Origin: Stentor coeruleus
Taxonomy: Eukaryota; Ciliophora; Heterotrichea; Heterotrichida; Stentoridae
DNA: 64,000 nt
Direction of reading: 5' to 3'
Assembly (NCBI GenBank): GCA_001970955.1
Contig: MPUH01000003.1
Coordinates: forward strand, 124,001-188,000
In this document: one piece after another, positions 38,071 through 46,743 of the stretch
Numbering within the stretch: the first letter of the stretch is position 1
Layout of the letters: every line of letters starts with the position of its first letter
The notes under the pieces: generated by a model
The model's input: only the letters and a program-made list of their open reading frames with translations
What the model was told of the DNA's origin: nothing
Database searches by the model: none
Translations under genes and position numbers: made by a program

Positions 38071-40587
38071 ATGAACTCCGCATGGCAAACCGGTAACTAT
38101 CAATCCCGAAATCCATCCTCTGCGCAATTTACCCCAATCCTTATCAAAGAAGATTCCACTACTTTGAATGTTAATAGTATCAATGCCAAAACAGAAAATT
38201 CTGATCGATCTATTGAAGACCTTCGCTATGAGTATATGATGAATAAACGTGGAATAGACTGTTCACATCTTTTCAAATATGTAAACCCTGCAAATCAAAT
38301 TACTCCTCAAAGGACACCATATACAACATCAAATCTTAGTAATGAAGTCATGATGTTTGATGGCGCCAGAGCAAACTCAGGATATAGTCAACCAAGTTCA
38401 AATTTATATAGTTCAAGTACATCTCAGAATGCTTTTAGAACCACCACAGGATATAATGGGGCTGGGAATCAGTCATTTTTAGGTGGAACTACTGGAAATC
38501 AGACAGCTTTTGGTAGAACTACTGGAAGTCAGTTAGGTTTTGGAGGAAATACTGGCAATCAGCCAGGTTTTGGTATTTCTACTGGAAATCAGCCAGGTTT
38601 TGGGGTATCTACTGGAAATCAATCAGGTTTTGGGGTATCTACTGGAAATCAACCAGGTTTTGGGGTAACTACTGGAAATCAACCGGGTATTGGTGGGCCT
38701 ATTAACAATCAGCCAGGCTTTGGAGTAACTACTAGTCAAAATAACCCTTTTTCTCAAAGCTCAGGATTTACTGCGAGTAGCTTTGGGGTTGGGGTTGGGA
38801 ATCCAATAAATACAAGCCAATTTAATGGTGCTGCTTCTAACCCTGCATCAAACAGTCAAATTACTAACCCTTTCACTCAAAGCAATGCGTCCTTTGGTCA
38901 ATCTTTTAACAACCCAAGCCAGGCAGCGTTTGGAAAATATAGTCAAGATACAGGGTATTTTAACTCAGTTCCTCCAAGCCAAATGTATTCTTCAAATCAA
39001 CCCATTAGTTTTTCTGCACCTAATTCAACTCAAAACTCTTTCGGAGTTCCCAATACAAGTCAGCCAATGAACTTTTTTACTCAAGCATCCCAAAATCAGA
39101 ACTTGCCAACTCATACTTCCCAAAATCCATTCAGCCAATCAACCTCAACAAATCAAGGCCAATCAAATCCTTTTTTCCAAAGCTCATCTAATTCTTTTAT
39201 CCAAAACCCGGCAAATACTTTTGGTCAAAACCCTTTCAGTCAAGCTGCAAGCTCTAACTTATATCCCCAATCAAATCCTACATCTTTAAATCAAAATCTT
39301 AATCTGCACAATCAAGGAGCTTCAAATTTTTTTCTACAAAACTCTCAACCAAATCCTACAAATTTCGGATATCCTACAGGGCAAAATTTAAATCATTTTT
39401 ATAATGCAAACAGTAATAACTTCATGTCTGCAGGAAATCAAGGTCAAAACAATTATTTAAAATCAGGGTTAAATGGTTTCCTTCCTGAAAATCCAGGTTT
39501 TGGTCAGAACTTTAACCAAGGGACTTTTACAAATATTGAAAAAAATCTCTTTGCGAAAGAATATATGTACAACGCTTATAAAGACCCTCATGGGCTAAGC
39601 TGGGTCTATTTCGATTTTGATAGTTTAAAAACTAGTACAAAACCTGTGGAAAAAGCAATAATGAGGTCTCCTGAACCTCAACATAGAGGTAATATTGAAA
39701 CTATTATTAAAAATAGCCATAATGCAATGCCAAGAGGGAATCTTAAAGACCCTTTTAAGTCTAATTCTGTTAGTTATAATTATCGAAAGAGGAATATTAA
39801 TATCCCTTATGAGGCGGATAGAAGACTTAAACACTCTTTTATATTGAAGAATAAGTTTAAAAATACAAATACTAGTATGCAAAATAGTGATGAGGTTGAT
39901 GATCATGAGGAAATAGAAAGTAATTATGATGAAAATAAGGAGATAAAGATTTTTATTAGTGCACCAATTTTTTGTGAGAGGAAACTAGATTATATAATGC
40001 CTGTATCGGCTACTATTAGACAAGTTGCTGAAAGGGTATGTACAAGTCTTAGTATAAATAATCCGTTTAAGCTTAAGTTTCAAGGCGTGGATTTGCCGTA
40101 TGATGAAAGTTTAGGGTCTTTGAACATTCCTAATGAGTGTTTACTAGAAATGAGTGATTTGAGGATGATTAGCAATGAATTTTTGCCAAGAACTAAAATT
40201 TATAAATTTTCTCCAAGTATAGATGAAATGAAGAATATGACCATAAATCAACTTAAGAACCTATCAAATTTTTCAATAGAAAATGAGTTTGGGAAAATGG
40301 TTTTTGACGGCGAGACCAATGTAACAAATCTTGACGTTGATGATTTAGTGCTAATTGAAAAAAACTGTATTATAGGGTATCCTAATTGTAGTGAAGAGCA
40401 AAAAGCTTTAATAGATAATAGACTTGATAAAAGTGCTGTGGTTACCTTATATAATTTGAAAAGCCAATCAGGGAATACTGGAAAGATGGCTATAAAACTT
40501 ATGATGAACTGTGAAAAAAATGGGACTAAATTTATAAATTATGACGAAAATACTGGAAATTTTACTTTCAGGATAGAAAAGTTGTAA
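38071..40587 (+). CDS. Nup98-like FG nucleoporin with ubiquitin-like insertion
   Basis: 838 aa. Residues about 105-500 are an FG-repeat region: roughly eight near-perfect 11-residue units of the type TTGNQPGFGVS, then looser GFG, NPF and SFG repeats. It would line the nuclear pore channel and bind transport receptors. Residues about 621-698 look like a ubiquitin-like beta-grasp domain (KIFISAP, then TIRQVAERV, then LKFQGVDLPYDESLGSLNI). Residues 699-838 match the Nup98 autoproteolytic domain (FSPSIDEMKNMTINQL, FGKMVFDGETNVTNLDVDDLV, FINYDENTGNFTFRIEKL). The protein stops where Nup98 has its HF/S cleavage site; the catalytic His-Phe is replaced by Glu-Lys-Leu and no Nup96 part follows. No GLFG repeats. 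The start ATG follows TATAAGCATAAT. Confidence 0.8.
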   Translation: MNSAWQTGNYQSRNPSSAQFTPILIKEDSTTLNVNSINAKTENSDRSIEDLRYEYMMNKRGIDCSHLFKYVNPANQITPQRTPYTTSNLSNEVMMFDGARANSGYSQPSSNLYSSSTSQNAFRTTTGYNGAGNQSFLGGTTGNQTAFGRTTGSQLGFGGNTGNQPGFGISTGNQPGFGVSTGNQSGFGVSTGNQPGFGVTTGNQPGIGGPINNQPGFGVTTSQNNPFSQSSGFTASSFGVGVGNPINTSQFNGAASNPASNSQITNPFTQSNASFGQSFNNPSQAAFGKYSQDTGYFNSVPPSQMYSSNQPISFSAPNSTQNSFGVPNTSQPMNFFTQASQNQNLPTHTSQNPFSQSTSTNQGQSNPFFQSSSNSFIQNPANTFGQNPFSQAASSNLYPQSNPTSLNQNLNLHNQGASNFFLQNSQPNPTNFGYPTGQNLNHFYNANSNNFMSAGNQGQNNYLKSGLNGFLPENPGFGQNFNQGTFTNIEKNLFAKEYMYNAYKDPHGLSWVYFDFDSLKTSTKPVEKAIMRSPEPQHRGNIETIIKNSHNAMPRGNLKDPFKSNSVSYNYRKRNINIPYEADRRLKHSFILKNKFKNTNTSMQNSDEVDDHEEIESNYDENKEIKIFISAPIFCERKLDYIMPVSATIRQVAERVCTSLSINNPFKLKFQGVDLPYDESLGSLNIPNECLLEMSDLRMISNEFLPRTKIYKFSPSIDEMKNMTINQLKNLSNFSIENEFGKMVFDGETNVTNLDVDDLVLIEKNCIIGYPNCSEEQKALIDNRLDKSAVVTLYNLKSQSGNTGKMAIKLMMNCEKNGTKFINYDENTGNFTFRIEKL

Positions 40588-41401
40588 TTTATTCTAAGTT
40601 AGTATTTAGTGGTTAATTAAGATTAAAAAAAATTTTATATGAAAATGATAATTTATTGCTTTTAGCCTTTGAATAAGCCTAGTATTCTTGCAGATATACT
40701 ATTTTTTTACTGGTTGGAGTTTTATAGGATAATGGTTAAGTCTTATGATATAAAGGCTATTAAAATTAGTTGTTTAAATGATTAGAGGATGATGGCTGAT
40801 TAAGAATGCAGTAAATTATTAAGGATGCTATATGCTAAAAAATTGAGTGTGCTATACTTTATTTGATGCATTGTATAAATGCGCTTAATTTTGAATGATT
40901 ATTTAAATTTGAATTTAACGAAAATTAATTTTATATTTTATGAAATTTAAAAAAAAAATTTTTTTTTATATTTGTTTGAGTAGTGAATAAAGTATTTGCA
41001 TAATTTAATTTTTGAATATTGCTCTGAAATTTTATCTCCAAATCTTTCAAACTAATCTTAAATTTTAAAATTACCTATAAGAATCTTATTATATTTTGCA
41101 TTACAGAATCTATAGAGCTAACTTATATTTTCCAATCATCAATAATTTTGTATCTACAAATTATATTAAAGCAGCATATTATCACAAATTCCTCTTTACT
41201 CCTAAATAATAGTTTTCATACCTTAGCATCTTTTCTAGAAAAAAATATTTACTAAATTTTCATCATAAATCCTACAACTTCATACTTTTTATTGAATATC
41301 CAAATTTTCTTTAAATTATATAATATTTTAATCTTTTCCATCTTCCCCATATCTGCAAATCCAATCCTGAAAAGCTCCGCCATATTATTGCCTCCTTATA
41401 A
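40588..41401. other. Intergenic, no gene seen
   Basis: AT-rich spacer between the nucleoporin and the first DNA ligase; no signature. Confidence 0.5.
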
Positions 41402-42346
41402 ATGGATTCTGACGTAGAAATCATAGAAACTCCACAAAAGGAAACCAAAAAGACCCCAATAAACAGCAGTATGATCTTTCAAAATAAAGTTAGACCCCAA
41501 GAAGATGAGCTTCCTAAAAAGCGAAGAAACGTAAGGGTAATCGAAGAAAAAACGCCAATACCTGAAATAATCCCTTTACTCCTAGCAAAAAACTTAAAAA
41601 ACGAAGACCCCAAAGGCTGGTGGATGAGTGAAAAGCTTGATGGCGTCCGATGCTACTGGAACGGTAAGAATTTTATATCCAGACAAGGGAACATATATAC
41701 AGCCCCCCCATTTTTTATAATAAACTTACTTGATTCCATAAGCTTGGATGGGGAACTCTGGTTAGGGAGGAAAATGTTTCAAGAATGCGTGAGTATAGCA
41801 AGGTGTACTGATAATGGTAAAAACGATATGAGTCGTTGGTCTCGCATGAAATATATGATTTTTGATGCACCTTTTCTAGAACTCCCATTTGAAGACAGAA
41901 TGGAATTTATGAAAACCTTGACCACAAGAATAAAAAATCCTTATATAAAACTAGTAGAGCAAACTTTGTGTACTGGGCAAAGTCATATGCTTGAAGAATT
42001 AGCTAAAATTGAAGAAATGGGAGGAGAAGGGCTTATGCTAAGAAAACCTCAAAGCTATTATGAAAACAAAAGGTCAAGTACTTTGCTTAAAGTTAAGACT
42101 TTTAGTGATGCTGAAGCTGAGGTTATTGGCTATGAAGAGGGTAAAGGAAAGTATGAAGGGCAAATTGGTGCGTTAAAAGTCAGGAATGATGATGGGAAAG
42201 AGTTTAAGATTGGATCTGGGCTTACGGATGTGGATAGGATTGACCCACCAAAGATTGGTTCTATAGTTACTTATAAGTATCAGGAGTTGAGTAAAGATGG
42301 AATACCAAGATTCCCAACGTATTTTAGAAAGAGAATTGATATTTAG
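41402..42346 (+). CDS. Compact ATP-dependent DNA ligase, copy 1
   Basis: 314 aa. Nucleotidyltransferase motifs in order: I SEKLDGVR with the adenylated Lys at about residue 79, Ia SRQG, III SLDGELW, IIIa MKYMIFDAP, IV GGEGLMLRKP, V LLKVKTF; then an OB-fold domain ending FPTYFRKR. There is no N-terminal DNA-binding domain, so this is the minimal-ligase type seen in viruses, bacteria and kinetoplastid mitochondria, not LIG1/3/4. The N-terminal 60 residues are charged with a basic patch (LPKKRRNVR) that could be a nuclear signal. A tandem paralogue starts 556 bp downstream. The role could be nuclear or mitochondrial nick sealing. Confidence 0.9.
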   Translation: MDSDVEIIETPQKETKKTPINSSMIFQNKVRPQEDELPKKRRNVRVIEEKTPIPEIIPLLLAKNLKNEDPKGWWMSEKLDGVRCYWNGKNFISRQGNIYTAPPFFIINLLDSISLDGELWLGRKMFQECVSIARCTDNGKNDMSRWSRMKYMIFDAPFLELPFEDRMEFMKTLTTRIKNPYIKLVEQTLCTGQSHMLEELAKIEEMGGEGLMLRKPQSYYENKRSSTLLKVKTFSDAEAEVIGYEEGKGKYEGQIGALKVRNDDGKEFKIGSGLTDVDRIDPPKIGSIVTYKYQELSKDGIPRFPTYFRKRIDI

Positions 42347-42902
42347 TTTTTAGAATTTGTAGGTCGATTGTTTTAATTGAGCTTTAAATATGGTGGTGAG
42401 ACATGAGTTTTTTTTGATATAAGGAGATTTTTTATGTGAAAATGAATTTTTATGATGAATTGTAGTGACTTTGATGAGTTTCTATATAAGCGTTGTGGAG
42501 TTGTATTAATTACGAGGAAGAATGGCTTTGGTGTAAATTAGAATTTTATTGATGGGTTAAAACTATAATATATCTTAGCTTTATAGTAATTAATTAGAAA
42601 TTAGTTGTTGATAGGTTTATATTTGAATTTTATTTTAATAATATTAAGCATGTAAATATGTGTTTTTAATGCAAAATAAAGGATAGCATTTTTGAATTTT
42701 TGACTAAACAACATTATTAGATATAATAAACTAATTTTATAAACTTTTTTAATAAAACCAGTATTTTCTTTTCATTCTATGCTTACCTTAAGCCTCTACA
42801 AAATTTTCCTATTTTTATGGATTTTTTAATGATTTCTAATCATTTCTGATATCCTCCATAATAAACTTATAAATTAACACCTAAAATTGTAATCTATTAT
42901 AA
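42347..42902. other. Intergenic between the two ligase genes
   Basis: AT-rich. Both ligase genes start directly after TTATAA (TTATAAATGG), so the promoter-proximal end is conserved after duplication. Confidence 0.5.
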
Positions 42903-43841
42903 ATGGATACTAGCTCTTCACAAAAAAATTCAAAGTTAAAAGCTCAGCAAGACGAATCCGAAGAATCAGTAACCGAAGAAATAATCGAAATTGAAGACTT
43001 ACCTAAAAAAAGACCCTTCACACAAACACCAAAAACTAAAGTTAAACTGCCTCGAACAATCCAAGTCCTCCTAGCTAAAAACAGAGAAGATCAAGACCCA
43101 ACAAACTGGTGGCTAAGTGAAAAACTAGATGGTGTCCGATGCTACTGGAACGGTAAGTCTTTCATGTCACGCCTAAGCAACGAATATTCCGCTCCATCTT
43201 TCTTCACAGCAGGTTTACCAGATTCTGTTAGTCTTGATGGGGAACTTTGGCTAGGCAGAAAGATGTTCCAGGAATGTGTGAGCATAGCAAAATGCCATGA
43301 TAATGGAAAACATGACATGACCCGTTGGCATAGAATGAAATACATGATCTTTGATAGCCCATCATTAGATATGCCATTTGAAGAACGAATGGAATTTTTA
43401 AAAGACCTTATATCGAGTTGTAATAACCCATATATTGAATTGGTTGAACAGAAAATATGTAAAGGGGAAGAACATTTGTTAGATGAACTTGATAGGGTTG
43501 AAGAACTTGGAGGTGAAGGATTGATGTTAAGGAAACCAAAGAGTTATTATGAGAATAGAAGGTCGGATACTTTATTGAAAGTTAAGACTTTTTGTGATGC
43601 TGAAGCTGTGGTTATTGGATATGAGAAGGGAAAAGGAAAGAATACTGGATTGGTTGGAGCTTTGAAAGTTAGGAATAAGGATGGGATTGAGTTTAAGATC
43701 GGAAGTGGACTGAATGATCAGGAAAGAGCTAGACCACCGAAGATTGGAACCACAGTTACGTATAAGTTTCAAGAGTTAAGCAAAGATGGAAAGCCTAGGT
43801 TCCCAACATATCTTAGAGAAAGAACAGATACTAATTTATAA
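42903..43841 (+). CDS. Compact ATP-dependent DNA ligase, copy 2
   Basis: 312-aa paralogue of the preceding gene, same strand. Motif I is SEKLDGVRCYWNGK, Ia SRLS (Gly replaced), III SLDGELWLGR, IIIa MKYMIFDSP, IV GGEGLMLRKP, V LLKVKTF; the OB domain ends FPTYLRERTD. All residues needed for adenylation are present. The two catalytic cores are very similar, but the N-terminal tails differ: this one is acidic (EESVTEEIIEIEDLP) followed by KKRPF, which suggests different targeting or partners. No intron. Confidence 0.9.
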   Translation: MDTSSSQKNSKLKAQQDESEESVTEEIIEIEDLPKKRPFTQTPKTKVKLPRTIQVLLAKNREDQDPTNWWLSEKLDGVRCYWNGKSFMSRLSNEYSAPSFFTAGLPDSVSLDGELWLGRKMFQECVSIAKCHDNGKHDMTRWHRMKYMIFDSPSLDMPFEERMEFLKDLISSCNNPYIELVEQKICKGEEHLLDELDRVEELGGEGLMLRKPKSYYENRRSDTLLKVKTFCDAEAVVIGYEKGKGKNTGLVGALKVRNKDGIEFKIGSGLNDQERARPPKIGTTVTYKFQELSKDGKPRFPTYLRERTDTNL

Positions 43842-44136
43842 GTAATTTGGTAGATTTTTATAAATTTGAAGTAGTTTTAGTATATGTTTAAATATTTTTT
43901 AATATGTGCTTATTTTGGATAACCTTTAACTATTATAGCTTGAGCTGGAAAAAATTTAATCTTTTATAGTAATCTCACATAGTAATTTAATAATAGTGGA
44001 TTAATTATATACAAAATGGTTAAGCCTTCTTAGTATCACTTAGAATTTATTCAGATGGAGAATTTTGATTATAATCTAAAGCAATTGTTAAAAATAAGTA
44101 ATTTCTATAAATTATAAAAAGCTGCTATAATAATTT

Positions 44137-44552
44137 ATGCAAATGAACAGAAGTAAAACACTTAGAACACAGACAACTAGAATTTCAAAGTCAAACTCTA
44201 GAATGAAGAAACTTCGAGCTTTAATCAGCAATATCGAAGATAAATTTATATAGCAAGAAAGTTCTTTAAACAGTTCACAGATTCTTCCAATTCATCTAAT
44301 TATCTAAGTCATCATTCTCACTATAAAAAATGTGTGTATTCATTAGATGAATTAGGTTTTATATCCAATAATCAGAAAAGTCCTTTGCTTTTCACAGAAA
44401 ATTTTGAAGTCAAAAAATTCTTACAATTAGTGTATCTAATTATTAAACCTAACAAATTGAAATATTTAAAACAAGCTATATCAAAAATTAAGATTGAAGG
44501 GTCTTTGCGGACACACAAATCACATATTGATTTTTATAAATTAATAGATTAG
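44137..44552 (+). pseudogene. Small hypothetical gene with a frame break and a retroinsertion at its end
   Basis: Starting at MQMNRSKTLRTQ, a basic protein continues to SNIEDKFI, where the frame shifts: an extra TA in TTTATATAGC breaks it. After that, ARKFFKQFTDSS leads into an open frame (YSLDELGFISNNQ, KSHIDFYKLID) ending at the junction with the retroelement at 44550. Reading across the duplicated target site shows the original end was probably DFYKLIDNEK. Family unknown. The shift might also be a sequencing error or a non-intron insert. Confidence 0.4.
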
Positions 44553-44687
44553 TATTAGTTAGGAATTATCGCTTGACTATTGTCCAGCCCTTGTTAATTT
44601 TCTTCTTTTATAGTATATTTTCGTGATGAAGTTTTTTATTTCTCTGTCGATCTTGATTATTTATTTTATGGCACATTAGTATTAGTA
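44550..44687 (-). mobile_element. 138-bp 5'-truncated LINE-like insertion with 16-bp target duplication
   Basis: Flanked by perfect direct repeats TTATAAATTAATAGAT (44534-44549 and 44688-44703). On the minus strand it ends CAAGGGCTGGACAATAG, TCAAGCGATAATTCC, TAACTAATACTA. Upstream of that end is a 26-codon frame (IKIDREIKNFITKIYY, then KRRKLTRAGQ and stop), which could be the last codons of an element ORF, with TCAAGCG... as 3' UTR. The 5' end starts TACTAATACTAAT, resembling the tail itself, which may record template jumping. There is no poly(A); the tail is CTAATA-like. Confidence 0.75.
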
Positions 44688-44703
44688 TTATAAATTAATA
44701 GAT

Positions 44704-45061
44704 AATGAGAAATAGCATTTATCAAAAAAATTACTGCTATATTAAAAGAACATTAACTTTACAGTTAAATTTTTCATATTTAAGAAATTGAAATGAAAGC
44801 TTATATTTAATAAAAATCGAATTATTTATTTGAGTGCTTGAATTTTAATGTGCTAGAAAAAGTACAATAGTAATTTCAATGTTCTAGAAAAAGTAGAATA
44901 GTAATTTTATGTAAATCGTAATCATAAGCATCAATAGCATTTCTTACATGAATAAATCTTTTATTTAATATAATCTTATCTTTATAGTTAATAAATAAAA
45001 TTTTCATTATAATTATTAAACTAAGATGTATTTAAATTCTAATTCTAATTTCCTTTATCAG
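44704..45061. other. Intergenic, no gene seen
   Basis: AT-rich. A short direct repeat (TGCTAGAAAAAGTA and TGTTCTAGAAAAAGTA near 44850-44895) is the only structure. Confidence 0.5.
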
Positions 45062-45586
45062 TTATCTCATTCTTAATCTGTGACTTATAAGTGACTTAAA
45101 CATCAAATCTATTCCTTTTCCTGTAAGTGAAGAAGTTAAGTAAACTTCTTTTCCTTGGTCCAACACAAGAGCCTCATGCACTTTTTCAGCATAACTCTCA
45201 TCAAACCCTTTAATATCAATTTTTGACAAAGCTATATGGACCTTATTCCACCCATATGATTGAGCAACTTGCAACCATTTCCAGTAATAATCCTGTAAAT
45301 CACTTATAGGCTTTGTTGAATCTGCTATAATTACAGCAATATCTATTGATACACTTAGAGGGGATTGAACTTCCCATACCTCTACTGTAACAGGGGAAAA
45401 ACTTTCTTCAAGCAGGTAAGATTTTATGCTTGCAAGGCTTTTGGTATTGTGCTGATAATTTAGACTGAAAGTATTGTGAGTAAAGCGGGATAGTATTGCG
45501 CTCTTGCCTGATACTGAATCACCAAGTAGTCCAATTCTTATTATAAATCCTTCAATTACTGTTGTCTTACTTGAACAACTGCCCAT
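45062..45586 (-). CDS. Degenerate Ras-like GTPase with acylation signal
   Basis: About 174 aa from the chosen start. MGSCSSKTT is a strong N-myristoylation/palmitoylation signal, so I start there although the frame opens 14 codons earlier (45628). G1 is intact (GLLGDSVSGKS), G4 is SKID and G5-like TSSLTGKG, but G3 WDTAGQ is replaced by VWEVQSP, so the hydrolysis Gln is missing and the protein may bind GTP without normal switching. Similar plasma-membrane-anchored, prenyl-free Ras-like proteins exist in several protists. There is no C-terminal Cys motif, which fits N-terminal anchoring. Confidence 0.65.
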   Translation of the reverse strand: MGSCSSKTTVIEGFIIRIGLLGDSVSGKSAILSRFTHNTFSLNYQHNTKSLASIKSYLLEESFSPVTVEVWEVQSPLSVSIDIAVIIADSTKPISDLQDYYWKWLQVAQSYGWNKVHIALSKIDIKGFDESYAEKVHEALVLDQGKEVYLTSSLTGKGIDLMFKSLISHRLRMR

Positions 45587-45628
45587 TTTAGTAATATATG
45601 ATTGATAAATAAAATCCTCAAAATTCAA

Positions 45629-45983
45629 TTGTCTTAAATTTTTCTATCATAATTTACTCTATTTTGTAATTTATTATGTGCTCAGAAAGTACTTAAAAGC
45701 AAAGGTTCGAATTTTAAAATCAAAAAAATATCTCAAATTTTATAAAAATTTTTACTCAAAAGTATCTTTATTTGTCAAAAATCAAATAATATCAAACTAT
45801 TATCGTATTTATTTTTGGTGTAATTAGTTGACCTTTTTAAAGCTTATTTTATATGTGATATTCGCTAACTAATCATTTATAAATTTATTACAGCAGAAAG
45901 AAATAAATATTTATTATTATGATTCGGAATCAAGANATCATTTATAAATTTATTACAGCAGAAAGAAATAAATATTTATTATT
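45629..45983. other. Divergent intergenic with duplicated scaffold join
   Basis: Contains an N at 45936 between two identical 64-base copies (45872-45935 and 45937-46000). The copies include the start of the next gene, so its start codon appears twice; one copy is an artefact. Confidence 0.7.
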
Positions 45984-46583
45984 ATGATTCGGAATCAAGA
46001 GAAGATAAAACCTAATCATTTCAGCTACATAAAAGAAAATGTAGCAAAGTGTTTTAAAAATTTTGCCCCAAAATGTGCGAGCAAGTGCTTTAAAACAGGA
46101 TTCCATCAGAATCTTGATACTGCCTTTCATGACATGGTCGAGATCCAAGAAGAATTTATCGAAAAACGTAAAAAACTTCGTCATGGTTTACACATAACTT
46201 CAACCTATGAAGAGAAAGTTACACATTCATTAAGTCCATCTGTGACAAATAAGCAGCTTTTTATGGACAAAGTTCCAAAACGCAATATAATGAAAAATAA
46301 AGGGCTTATAATTAGATCTTTAACTCCAGTTGTGCTTAGACCAATTCGTTTACCTGAAAAGTCCTCGAATATTGACTCATTTATTGAACACTGTCAAGAA
46401 ATTAAAGAACAAAATAAACGTTTGAACCAGCAATTACCAAATTTAGGAAGATATATGAACTATGGGTATAAGAAAATAGGAAATGAAGTAGACAAAATTA
46501 GAGAGGAATGCTCAGAAGACCCGCTTTATTATAAATCGCTCAGAGCTTTACACAGATACATAAAGAAAATGGTTGTCTGCTAG
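45984..46583 (+). CDS. Small basic helical protein S1
   Basis: 199 aa, unknown function, first of three paralogues in this 6-kb cluster (others at 48782 and 51926). Shared motifs: PKCASKCF near residue 30, EIQEEFIEKRKKLRHGL (about 53-69), and NIDSFIEHCQEIKEQNKRL (about 128-146). It is basic and helical with a C-terminal helix (LRALHRYIKK). It sits immediately upstream of a zinc-finger gene on the same strand, as does S2, which suggests an inherited two-gene module. Confidence 0.6.
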   Translation: MIRNQEKIKPNHFSYIKENVAKCFKNFAPKCASKCFKTGFHQNLDTAFHDMVEIQEEFIEKRKKLRHGLHITSTYEEKVTHSLSPSVTNKQLFMDKVPKRNIMKNKGLIIRSLTPVVLRPIRLPEKSSNIDSFIEHCQEIKEQNKRLNQQLPNLGRYMNYGYKKIGNEVDKIREECSEDPLYYKSLRALHRYIKKMVVC

Positions 46584-46743
46584 ACATAATATAAATAGAT
46601 TATTATTTTTATACAAACATTTCTAAATTATGATTTCATTGATAAATTTTAGCTCAATTTTAAATATCTAAACAAAAAATCAAATTTCTTACAATCCTCT
46701 AGTTACAAGAAATTTATATATATTACACAAGGAAATATAATAA

